Shown here piece by piece: positions 1 through 5,491 of a DNA stretch of 5,547 nt; position 1 is the first letter of the stretch, and each line of letters starts with the position of its first letter. Origin of the DNA: Ekhidna sp. (GTDB lineage: Bacteria; Bacteroidota; Bacteroidia; Cytophagales; Cyclobacteriaceae); the NCBI GenBank assembly GCA_013214445.1, contig JABSPG010000273.1, forward strand, positions 1 to 5,547. Direction: 5' to 3'. Under the pieces are notes generated by a model. That model searched no databases. It was not told where the DNA came from and saw only the letters and a program-made list of their open reading frames with translations. The position numbers were made by a program, and so were the translations under genes.

Positions 1-978
1 GATGCCAATTGCAATGGTATTTCTGATAATCACATCTGCATCTTTAGTTATTTCATTCACGGGCACCACAGTACCTACCGTCCAGAACATCGCTGAATTT
101 CCAATTGGAACCTGCCTCAGGTTCACATAAACTCTCTCATTTAAAAAGAAGTCATGATCTTCAAAAGTAAGCGCCTCTCCCTTGGATAATTTAGACCGCA
201 AGACAGTAGGATCTTGATTCTTGATAAAAGCCAATTGATCCACGTACGAATTGACCAGTTGCTGATCAGGGTGGGCTACTATATTGCCTCGATCAGAAAT
301 TACCAATGCATAACTTCCCTTGAAAGCATCAAATCCCGTCATACTCATGTACCTATCTGTAGCAAAGTCGAAACCTACTTGACCCTTGTAGAGACTTTCA
401 GTAATAATTGGGCTAACGATACTTGTTCCAACTAATCCCGGCCAAATATTTGGAGCAAACGAATAAGGCTCTGCTGCTCCTGATGTCCTAGCTGCCCTTA
501 ACTGATAGTAGAAATTGTTTGGGTCGTAGCTTTTTAGATCTGTTGTATCATGAAATTCGTTTACTGACCCATCTTTTTTTCTGGTATAGGCATGTCTCTC
601 TCTGCCATAATCTTTAGACCAATTTGGATCAATCATCTGATATTCCCAACTGATCCACACTTGCTTCAGATCATCATCGCTGGCTAGCACATTTGTCAAG
701 AGTTCTTTTTCCAGGTCAAAACGCTCGTCAAAAGTTTTCTCATTGTAATCCTGAACGATCATGGCCATTGCTCGAGAAAGAGACAGATAACCTTCAAAAT
801 CTGACCTAATTCCATTGGCCTTCTCCAATGCTCCCAGATCAGCAAGTTTCTTTGCATCGTCAATCGACTTTTGAGACATGGATTTCCCCACATAGAAAAT
901 GGTGAAAGCATAGGTAAAGAGTGAAGAAAGTAGTACGAGAAAAAGCAGTTTTTGCTTTATCGAGAGACGTCTTAGCAT
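1..978 (-). CDS. Membrane-anchored Cache-domain sensor protein, 3' part missing (runs off the window)
   Basis: The reading frame is open from ATG at 978 to base 1 (326 codons, no stop), so the C-terminal part lies outside the window. An in-frame TAA sits one codon before the ATG, which fixes the start. Residues 3-10 are basic and residues 11-30 form one hydrophobic helix (signal anchor). Residues about 35-315 then look extracellular. They resemble a double-Cache (dCache_1) ligand-binding domain: WISWEYQ near 108, YYQLR at 157-161, EPYSF at 170-174, a TSIVSP strand at 185-190, GFDF at 202-205, and a second-lobe YALVISDRGNIVAHP at 223-237. Residues from about 315 (VIIRNTIAIGI) look like the start of a second membrane helix. 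Such domains usually feed a HAMP plus histidine kinase, chemoreceptor, cyclase or phosphatase output; which one cannot be told here. It has its own candidate promoter and is 91 bases downstream of thiL. Certain as a gene, good for Cache-like sensor, unknown ligand. Confidence 0.82.
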   Translation of the reverse strand, partial: MLRRLSIKQKLLFLVLLSSLFTYAFTIFYVGKSMSQKSIDDAKKLADLGALEKANGIRSDFEGYLSLSRAMAMIVQDYNEKTFDERFDLEKELLTNVLASDDDLKQVWISWEYQMIDPNWSKDYGRERHAYTRKKDGSVNEFHDTTDLKSYDPNNFYYQLRAARTSGAAEPYSFAPNIWPGLVGTSIVSPIITESLYKGQVGFDFATDRYMSMTGFDAFKGSYALVISDRGNIVAHPDQQLVNSYVDQLAFIKNQDPTVLRSKLSKGEALTFEDHDFFLNERVYVNLRQVPIGNSAMFWTVGTVVPVNEITKDADVIIRNTIAIGI

Positions 979-1005
979 AGTTTAGTTTTAGGTCTAGGTG
1001 AATAA

Positions 1006-1036
1006 CAATATTATGTAAAACTCCTGAGAGCTCAAA
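1006..1036 (-). promoter_or_regulatory. Candidate Bacteroidota-type promoter for the Cache sensor gene
   Basis: Read on the minus strand, TTTG (1036-1033) is followed after 19 bases by TAATATTG (1013-1006). This matches the Bacteroidota vegetative promoter pattern (TTTG, about 19 bases, TAnnTTTG) except for one base in the -7 box. Transcription would start near base 1000 and give a leader of roughly 20 bases before the ATG at 978. Its place in the gap after thiL suggests the sensor is transcribed separately from mce-thiL. Pattern match only. Confidence 0.5.
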
Positions 1037-1069
1037 TCAAGAAAACTTAAATACCTTGTTCAATTTCGA

Positions 1070-2104
1070 CTAGAAATGCTTCCAGCCTTGCGCCTGTAAT
1101 TCCACTACATTTTGACTTCTGGTAACGAAGGTTCTTCCTTTAGATTTTGCCTGCATATATCCAATGGTATGAATGTCTGCATGATTTTTGATCTTATCAA
1201 AATCATCTTGGCCAATAGTAAAGAGTAACTCATAGTCTTCTCCCCCATTTAGCGCACATGAATTTGGATCAATGCTAAACTCAGCCGCAGTTTCAAACGC
1301 TTGTTTTTCAATTGGCAGCTTATCTTCATAGATGGCGACCCCCAAACCAGACTGTTTACAGATATGAAATGCCTCTGATGCCAATCCATCCGAAATATCG
1401 ATCATTGCAGTCGGCTGTATGGCCAGATCTTTGAGCTCATGAATAATATCCATCCTAGCTCTGGGGCGAAGCTGTCTTCCTACCACATAATCATACTTAT
1501 CCAATTTGGGTTGCATTTCGGGGTTAGCTAAGAATTCAGCCTTCTCTCGCTCCAGAATCTGTAGCCCTACAAACGCACCTCCCACATCTCCGGTCACGCA
1601 CAAAATATCACCTTCCATCGCTCCATTTCTGTAGACCACCTTGTCTCTTTCTACGACCCCTTGAGCTGTGATCGAAAGTACGAGACCACTTGATGAAGAC
1701 GTTGTATCTCCACCGACTAAATCTACCTTGTATTCATCACAAGCTGCCTTTATTCCTTCGTATAGAGCCTCCACAGCTTCGACGGAAAAACGATTGCTGA
1801 GTCCCATGCTCACAGTGATTTGCTTTGGCAGACCATTCATTGCCGCGATATCGGAGATATTTACTGCAACAGCTTTGTATCCAAGATGAGGAAGTGGAAC
1901 ATAAGACAAATCAAAATGCACACCTTCTAAAAGCATGTCTGTGGTAGTCAACAGATATTGATCTCCTAAGTCATATACCGCAGTATCATCACCAATGCCC
2001 TTAACCGTTTCATTATGCACTGGAGAAAACTTCTCCGCCAACTTCTCAATAAGACCGAACTCGCCCAACTCTCCGATCTCTGTTCTTTTTTCGTCGCTCA
2101 TCAT
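1070..2104 (-). CDS. thiL: Thiamine-monophosphate kinase ThiL
   Basis: ThiL phosphorylates thiamine monophosphate with ATP to thiamine diphosphate, the last step of cofactor synthesis, in the cytosol. The 344-residue length fits the family (about 320-350). The N-terminal AIRS/PurM-type half carries GIGDD (36-40), DMLLEGVHFD (56-65), NISDIAAMNGLP (82-93) and GGDTTSS (131-137), which are the Mg-nucleotide and substrate-binding acidic motifs. The C-terminal half has VTGDVGGA (170-177), RPRARMD (213-219), IDISDGLASE (235-244) and NGGEDYELLF (286-295). The AAMG seen in enterobacterial ThiL reads AAMN here, which I regard as a lineage variant, not damage. Translation starts at ATG 2104; a second in-frame ATG follows directly at 2101, so the first Met is slightly uncertain. 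It lies 9 bases after the mce stop, so the two are very likely co-transcribed. The stop is TAG. No TPP riboswitch is visible upstream of the pair. Confidence 0.96.
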   Translation of the reverse strand: MMSDEKRTEIGELGEFGLIEKLAEKFSPVHNETVKGIGDDTAVYDLGDQYLLTTTDMLLEGVHFDLSYVPLPHLGYKAVAVNISDIAAMNGLPKQITVSMGLSNRFSVEAVEALYEGIKAACDEYKVDLVGGDTTSSSSGLVLSITAQGVVERDKVVYRNGAMEGDILCVTGDVGGAFVGLQILEREKAEFLANPEMQPKLDKYDYVVGRQLRPRARMDIIHELKDLAIQPTAMIDISDGLASEAFHICKQSGLGVAIYEDKLPIEKQAFETAAEFSIDPNSCALNGGEDYELLFTIGQDDFDKIKNHADIHTIGYMQAKSKGRTFVTRSQNVVELQAQGWKHF

Positions 2105-2113
2105 CTCTTGGCC

Positions 2114-2518
2114 TTAGTCTCGAATTTCTTGGCACAGTTCTACGAGTACTCCATTGGCTGATTTAGGATGCACAAAACAGACCAACTTATTATCAGCCCC
2201 TTTTTTAGGTTGATCATTTAATATCTGAAAACCTTCTCCTCTTAGCCTATCCATTTCCGCATGAATATCATCCACCTCGAATGCAATGTGATGAATCCCT
2301 TCACCCTTCTTTTCAATAAACTTTGCAATTGCACTATCACTTTCACCTTCTAAGAGTTCTATTTTCGTTTCTCCCAGCTGAAAAAAACTGGTAGTCACTC
2401 CCTCCGAAGCTACTTCCTCCTCTTTGTAAGAATCCTTGTTAAAAAGTGATTTAAAAAGGCCATTGGAATCCTTTAGATTCGAAACTGCAATGCCAATATG
2501 TTCAACGTTTTTCCACAT
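2114..2518 (-). CDS. mce: Methylmalonyl-CoA epimerase (VOC superfamily)
   Basis: This enzyme interconverts (R)- and (S)-methylmalonyl-CoA, linking propionyl-CoA or succinyl-CoA metabolism to the B12-dependent methylmalonyl-CoA mutase, which is not in this window. The protein has 134 residues, the normal length, and shows two paired beta-alpha-beta-beta-beta (VOC) modules. Likely metal ligands are His7 (EHIGIAV), His77 (GIHHIAFEV) and Glu127 (GVLVELCQE), which match the His/His/Glu set known in the family. TKIELLEG (51-58) supplies the strand that often carries a further ligand or base. The start is secure: the in-frame TAG at 2533-2531 precedes ATG 2518 with no other start codon between. There is no Shine-Dalgarno, only an AT-rich TTTAAT before the ATG. 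It is first in a probable operon with thiL. A 19-base palindrome lies 24-42 bases upstream of the start codon and could be its operator. Other VOC enzymes (for example glyoxalase I-like) are less likely given the overall match. Confidence 0.93.
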   Translation of the reverse strand: MWKNVEHIGIAVSNLKDSNGLFKSLFNKDSYKEEEVASEGVTTSFFQLGETKIELLEGESDSAIAKFIEKKGEGIHHIAFEVDDIHAEMDRLRGEGFQILNDQPKKGADNKLVCFVHPKSANGVLVELCQEIRD

Positions 2519-2541
2519 ATTAAATGTCTTCTACCCGTCCA

Positions 2542-2560
2542 ATATGTATCGCATACATAT
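2542..2560. repeat. 19-base hyphenated palindrome, candidate operator upstream of mce
   Basis: ATATGTAT, then CGC, then ATACATAT is a perfect 8-base inverted repeat with a 3-base centre. It lies 24-42 bases before the mce start. On the minus strand it directly follows a TTTTG (2565-2561) that could be a -33 element, although I find no good -7 box after it. The size and symmetry suit a dimeric helix-turn-helix regulator. As an RNA hairpin it would be AT-rich and weak and has no U-tract, so a DNA-level operator is the better guess. Confidence 0.5.
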
Positions 2561-2600
2561 CAAAACGACGATTTAATTATATTTTTGTATTTTGAATATG

Positions 2601-2619
2601 ATTGAGCGTATTGCTCAAT
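2601..2619. repeat. 19-base inverted repeat inside a candidate promoter spacer
   Basis: ATTGAGC, then GTATT, then GCTCAAT is a perfect 7-base inverted repeat with a 5-base centre. It sits almost wholly between the TTG and TAAGTTTA elements of the candidate plus-strand promoter, where a bound protein would block polymerase. It differs in sequence from the palindrome at 2542-2560, so the two would be read by different proteins if both are real sites. Confidence 0.5.
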
Positions 2620-2630
2620 TACTAAGTTTA
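2602..2630 (+). promoter_or_regulatory. Candidate promoter for the unknown gene and the IscA-type gene
   Basis: TTG at 2602-2604 and TAAGTTTA at 2623-2630 are 18 bases apart. This fits the Bacteroidota TTTG/TAnnTTTG pattern with one mismatch in the final base of the -7 box. Start of transcription would be near 2636, giving a leader of about 50 bases. A perfect -7 match, TATTTTTG at 2580-2587, also exists but has no TTG at the right distance upstream. Pattern match only. Confidence 0.35.
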
Positions 2631-2643
2631 CAAAAATGCAGGA

Positions 2644-2665
2644 ACTTTCAGTCGATCTGAAAAGT
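2644..2665 (+). repeat. Short dyad in the predicted 5' leader of the 2685 gene
   Basis: TTTCAG (2646-2651) and CTGAAA (2657-2662) pair around the 5-base loop TCGAT. The stem extends by two further pairs (2644-2645 with 2664-2665) after a single bulged A at 2663. It would form a small hairpin ending 20 bases before the start codon. It is AT-rich and moderately weak; a role in translation control or as a protein-binding site is possible but not shown. Confidence 0.3.
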
Positions 2666-2684
2666 TTACGGATATATTGAAGGA

Positions 2685-3092
2685 ATGGAGTTAAGAACAG
2701 ATATTCATGTAGAATCTGCAAAGATTCAAAACGAGATAAAAAACTTTCTGGGACTTAGGAGTGATGAGGTCATATTTGAGTTTACTAACAACGATGGTAA
2801 GACAAAACTTGACTTAATCACCATCAATCCGCGTCATAATCAGTCTTTTTTGTTCAAGACCATCAATGGATTTGACAAAACGGACGTCTTGCACAAGATG
2901 CTTGATTATGTTCGAACCCATAAAGAGAAGGAAAGTTCTTTTACCATCCAATGGATGATGAAAGGCATGAATGAACTACAGACTTCTTATTTCCGAGCAA
3001 AAAACATGTATGATGCCATGGATAAATTGTATTATGGCAGAGACATCAATAACCTGACTGTATTTAGTATTGTATTAAACCCTGTGGCCTGA
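2685..3092 (+). CDS. Conserved-looking small soluble protein of unknown function, coupled to an IscA-type gene
   Basis: I do not recognise a named family for this 135-residue protein. It has no signal peptide, no membrane helix and no cysteine at all, so it is unlikely to bind an Fe-S cluster through Cys ligands. It looks like a small cytosolic alpha/beta protein: an N-terminal amphipathic helix (about 5-22), strands near 28-34 and 41-47, a helix near 65-80 (DVLHKMLDYVRTH), a strand SFTIQWMMKG (85-94), a helix with YFRAKNMYDAMDKLYYG (102-118), and a last strand LTVFSIVL (124-131). The aromatic-rich C-terminal half looks like the most constrained part. In-frame TGA at 2658-2660 precedes the ATG with no earlier ATG/GTG/TTG start; AAGGA directly abuts the ATG, too close to work as a normal ribosome site. 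Its TGA overlaps the ATG of the next gene by one base, implying co-translation with the Fe-S carrier. Real gene very likely; function unknown. Confidence 0.85.
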   Translation: MELRTDIHVESAKIQNEIKNFLGLRSDEVIFEFTNNDGKTKLDLITINPRHNQSFLFKTINGFDKTDVLHKMLDYVRTHKEKESSFTIQWMMKGMNELQTSYFRAKNMYDAMDKLYYGRDINNLTVFSIVLNPVA

Positions 3093-3418
3093 TGATAAAT
3101 GTAACCGATAAAGCGAGAGAAGAGATTGTAACACTATTAGACAATGAAGGAAAATCATTAGAGCATAATATCCGTGTTTCGGTAAAAGGCGGAGGTTGTT
3201 CGGGATTGATGTACGACCTTTCTTTCGATCCTGAAATCCAAGATGCTGATGAGGTATTCGAAGATAAAGGAGTTAAAATACTCGTCGACAAAAAGAGCCT
3301 ACTTTACTTATTAGGGACCACACTCGATTTCTCAGATGGGCTAAATGGTAAAGGTTTTCAATTTGTTAATCCAAATGCATCCAGAACCTGCGGATGTGGA
3401 GAAAGTTTCTCCGTTTAG
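3092..3418 (+). CDS. A-type iron-sulfur carrier protein (HesB/IscA/SufA/ErpA family)
   Basis: A-type carriers receive an Fe-S cluster from the IscU or SufBCD scaffold and pass it to target apoproteins in the cytosol. The 108 residues form one complete Fe-S_biosyn domain with the three diagnostic cysteines: Cys36 in GGGCSGLMYDL, and Cys100 and Cys102 in the C-terminal SRTCGCGESF. The GFQFVNPNA (88-96) strand-turn before the last pair is also typical. IscA, SufA and ErpA cannot be told apart from one sequence, so no symbol is given. The start ATG at 3092 overlaps the TGA of the upstream gene (TGATG), so translation by reinitiation is likely; no separate promoter is visible. No other isc or suf genes are in the window, so this carrier stands apart from any main assembly cluster. 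Confidence 0.94.
   Translation: MINVTDKAREEIVTLLDNEGKSLEHNIRVSVKGGGCSGLMYDLSFDPEIQDADEVFEDKGVKILVDKKSLLYLLGTTLDFSDGLNGKGFQFVNPNASRTCGCGESFSV
3398..3416 (+). terminator. Weak terminator-like hairpin over the end of the IscA-type gene
   Basis: GGAGAAA (3398-3404) and TTTCTCC (3406-3412) form a perfect 7-base inverted repeat around one base. In RNA this gives a stem of about 5 pairs with a 5-base loop, followed by G and only three U residues (3414-3416). It overlaps the last codons and the stop codon. The U-tract is too short for a confident intrinsic terminator, and the symmetry may be chance in coding sequence. Confidence 0.22.
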
Positions 3419-3463
3419 GAAAACACTAAAGCTTACTAAACTGAGTTCACTAAATACGGTTAC

Positions 3464-3494
3464 TCTTTCCTTTTCGTAGCGTAGTCAAGAGACT
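3464..3494. repeat. Possible degenerate copy of a Bacteroidota intergenic repeat
   Basis: The core CTTTTCGTAGCGTAGTCAAG, followed by AGAC, resembles from memory the scattered intergenic motif of the form TCATTTCGAGCGCAGTCGAGA seen in many Bacteroidota genomes. Both share the order TTTCG, GCGNAGTC and AGA. It lies in a convergent gap, the usual place for such repeats. One copy in one window cannot prove repetition. Confidence 0.3.
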
Positions 3495-3535
3495 AATATC
3501 TAAACTAGTTTTCTTGAAAAAGATTTACGGTTCGA

Positions 3536-3552
3536 AGGAATGAATCATTCCT
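3536..3552. repeat. 17-base palindrome in the convergent gap, possible weak bidirectional terminator
   Basis: AGGAATGA, then A, then TCATTCCT is a perfect 8-base inverted repeat around one base. As RNA it would fold to a 7-pair stem with a 3-base loop on either strand. On the minus strand a run of T occurs about ten bases beyond the stem, and on the plus strand only a short TTT follows. Its place between two convergent genes fits a terminator, but it lacks the adjacent U-tract. Confidence 0.35.
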
Positions 3553-3604
3553 CAATTTGGGGCACTAGTCCTATCGGATTGTGGATTTTACAACTAGGCA
3601 TGCG

Positions 3605-5491
3605 CTAGTAAGCCCTAACCTCAACTCCTTTCATGAAGTTAACAAACGCTTTGTTGACGACTCTATTACCTCCAGGCGTTGGATAGTCACCCGTAAAGTA
3701 CCAATCTCCTAAGTGATTTGGACAAGCTTTATGCAGATTATCCACTGTTTGATAAACCACTTCAACCTCAGCATTCATTCCTTTGGGCTTCACGATCTCA
3801 GTAATTTTCTGGGAAACCTCTTCATAAGTAAACTGATCATAAAGCTCCTTCACATGATTTAGTGGATTGGGATCAGACTGAGTAGCTAGGCACTTATCAA
3901 AAACTTCATCTAGAAGCTCTTCTTTATCGTGATCTTTTAGCAATTCAAGTACTGCTCTAAATGCCAGAAAATCCTTCATCTTACTCATGTCAATACCATA
4001 GCAATCAGGGAATCTAATCTGAGGAGCAGAAGAAACCACAACAATCTTTTTCGGCTCCAGTCTGTCCAGTAGCGTAAGTATGCTTTTCTCTAAAGTTGTA
4101 CCTCTTACGATACTATCATCAATAACAACTAGTGTATCAGTATGCTTATTGATTACTTCATAGGTCGTATCATATACGTGAGAAACTAGTTCATCACGAC
4201 TACTATCATCCGTAATAAACGTCCTCAATTTGGCATCCTTAAGGACAAGCTTCTCCACTCTAGGCTGAAAATTCAACATTTCCTCGATAGAGTCAGCACT
4301 TGGTTTCCCCTCTAGGATGACTTCCTTCCTTTTAGCTATCAGATACCTTTCTACTCCCCTCATCAGACCCAGAAAAGAGGTTTCAGCCGTATTGGGAATG
4401 TAAGAGAAAACAGTATTCTTAAGGTCAGAACCTATGGATTTTAGCACTTGTGGTACAAGGAGCTCTCCAAGATTTCTTCTTTCGTTGTAAATATCAGGAT
4501 CTGTACCTCGCGAAAAATAGATACGTTCAAAAGAACATGACTTTCTTTCTATAGGCTCGATGAACTGCTTTTGTTCATAGTCCCCTTCCTTGGAGATGAT
4601 TAACGCGTGACCTGGTTTGACCTCTTCAATCTGCGAATACTCACAACCAAAAGCAGTTTTGATCGCCTGCTTCTCTGAAGTCACTACCACCACCTCATCA
4701 TCTGCGTAGTAGTAAGCAGGACGAATACCTGCAGGATCCCTGGCAACAAAGGACGCACCGTACCCTATGATTCCAGCCATGGCATAACCGCCATCAAAAT
4801 CTTTGCATGATCTTTTTAGTACTTGCTCAAGATCTATCTCTTGCTCGATTTTATAAGTGATCTCTTCGTTGGTATAATCATCCTTATACTTATCAAATAT
4901 TCGCTGGTTCTCTTCATCCAAAAAGTGACCAATCTTCTCCATTACGGTTACTGTATCCACTTTTTCTTTAGGAAACTGACCGAGTTCCACTAGTATGTTG
5001 AATAGCTCCTCTACATTGGTCATATTGAAGTTTCCAGCCATTACCAGATTACGGCTTCTCCAGTTGTTTTGCCTCAAAAACGGATGGCAATTTTCAATGC
5101 TATTCTTGCCGTGGGTACCATATCGTAAATGGCCTAACCATGATTCACCAGTAAAGGCGTAGTTCTCCTTTAGCCACTGGGCATTGGTCATATCGCTATC
5201 TGGATCTCGCTGTGCCTTTTGATATTTCTTACTGATTTTACCAAAAATCTCCTCAATTGGATTGGCATTAATCGTACGGTACCTAGAAACGTATCTGTGA
5301 CCTGGTGGCAGATCTATCTTAATACTTGCGATTCCAACCCCATCTTGCCCTCTGTTACTTTGCTTTTTCATCAACAGATACATCTTTTTGGCAGCATAGG
5401 CAGGCGTACCGTATTTATCGATGTAGAATTGAAGGGGTTTTCTTAAGCGGAGATGGGCTATGCCACATTCGTGTTTTATAGGATCACTCAT
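3605..5491 (-). CDS. Long Bacteroidota-type amidophosphoribosyltransferase (PurF-like, class II glutamine amidotransferase plus PRTase)
   Basis: By family, this converts PRPP and glutamine to 5-phosphoribosylamine, the first committed step of purine synthesis, in the cytosol. It has 628 residues, versus about 470-510 for classical PurF. Glutaminase half: Cys9 (ECGIAHL) is the probable nucleophile, so residues 1-8 would be a removable propeptide; then NRGQDGVGIAS (46-56), GHLRYGTHG (120-128) with Arg123, GNFNMTN (153-159), Asp179, and RDPAGIRP (251-258). PRTase half: YFSRGTDPDIY (325-335), RTFI (423-426), the PRPP loop VVIDDSIVRGTT (455-466) with Asp458/Asp459, and SSAPQIRFPDCYGIDM (487-502). 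The C-terminus keeps FTGDYPT (599-605) of the B. subtilis-type enzyme, but the Fe-S C-x2-C is replaced by Gly595/Tyr598. The region before GHLRY is about 40 residues longer than in E. coli PurF. In-frame TGA lies ten codons before ATG 5491 with no start codon between; stop TAG. I leave the symbol empty because Bacteroidota may carry a second, classical purF. Confidence 0.88.
   Translation of the reverse strand: MSDPIKHECGIAHLRLRKPLQFYIDKYGTPAYAAKKMYLLMKKQSNRGQDGVGIASIKIDLPPGHRYVSRYRTINANPIEEIFGKISKKYQKAQRDPDSDMTNAQWLKENYAFTGESWLGHLRYGTHGKNSIENCHPFLRQNNWRSRNLVMAGNFNMTNVEELFNILVELGQFPKEKVDTVTVMEKIGHFLDEENQRIFDKYKDDYTNEEITYKIEQEIDLEQVLKRSCKDFDGGYAMAGIIGYGASFVARDPAGIRPAYYYADDEVVVVTSEKQAIKTAFGCEYSQIEEVKPGHALIISKEGDYEQKQFIEPIERKSCSFERIYFSRGTDPDIYNERRNLGELLVPQVLKSIGSDLKNTVFSYIPNTAETSFLGLMRGVERYLIAKRKEVILEGKPSADSIEEMLNFQPRVEKLVLKDAKLRTFITDDSSRDELVSHVYDTTYEVINKHTDTLVVIDDSIVRGTTLEKSILTLLDRLEPKKIVVVSSAPQIRFPDCYGIDMSKMKDFLAFRAVLELLKDHDKEELLDEVFDKCLATQSDPNPLNHVKELYDQFTYEEVSQKITEIVKPKGMNAEVEVVYQTVDNLHKACPNHLGDWYFTGDYPTPGGNRVVNKAFVNFMKGVEVRAY

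Larger units (their letters stand above)
3419..3604. other. Convergent intergenic gap of 186 bases without a gene
   Basis: This stretch separates the IscA-type gene (plus) from the PurF-like gene (minus), both of which end here. I see no convincing ORF or RNA gene and no GC-rich stem followed by a clear U-tract on either strand. It does contain a 10-base perfect palindrome AAACTAGTTT (3502-3511), a 17-base palindrome (3536-3552), and a segment at 3464-3494 that resembles a Bacteroidota intergenic repeat. Confidence 0.6.

Noticed and set aside
214..435. Plus-strand open frame of 73 codons.
   Set aside because: It lies wholly inside the sensor gene on the other strand; the sensor frame has a clear membrane helix and Cache-like strands, while this frame has no recognisable features.
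1024..1029. CTGAGA on the plus strand near thiL, the other signature half of a TPP riboswitch.
   Set aside because: It lies downstream of thiL, on the opposite strand to thiL and the sensor gene, with no ACCTGAT core following it.
1668..1889. Plus-strand open frame of 73 codons inside thiL.
   Set aside because: It is antisense to well-conserved ThiL motifs and is a shadow frame.
2580..2587. TATTTTTG, a perfect match to the Bacteroidota -7 box on the plus strand.
   Set aside because: No TTG-type -33 element lies at an acceptable distance upstream, so it is less likely than the 2602-2630 pair, though not excluded.
3064..3291. Minus-strand open frame of 75 codons over the IscA-type gene.
   Set aside because: It is antisense to the conserved Cys36 region of a complete A-type carrier gene.
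3593..3609. Inverted repeat ACTAG / CTAGT over the stop codon of the PurF-like gene.
   Set aside because: Only 5 pairs with a 7-base loop and no U-tract; within what chance gives in AT-rich sequence.
5219..5446. Plus-strand open frame of 75 codons over the start of the PurF-like gene.
   Set aside because: It is antisense to the glutaminase domain and has no features of its own.
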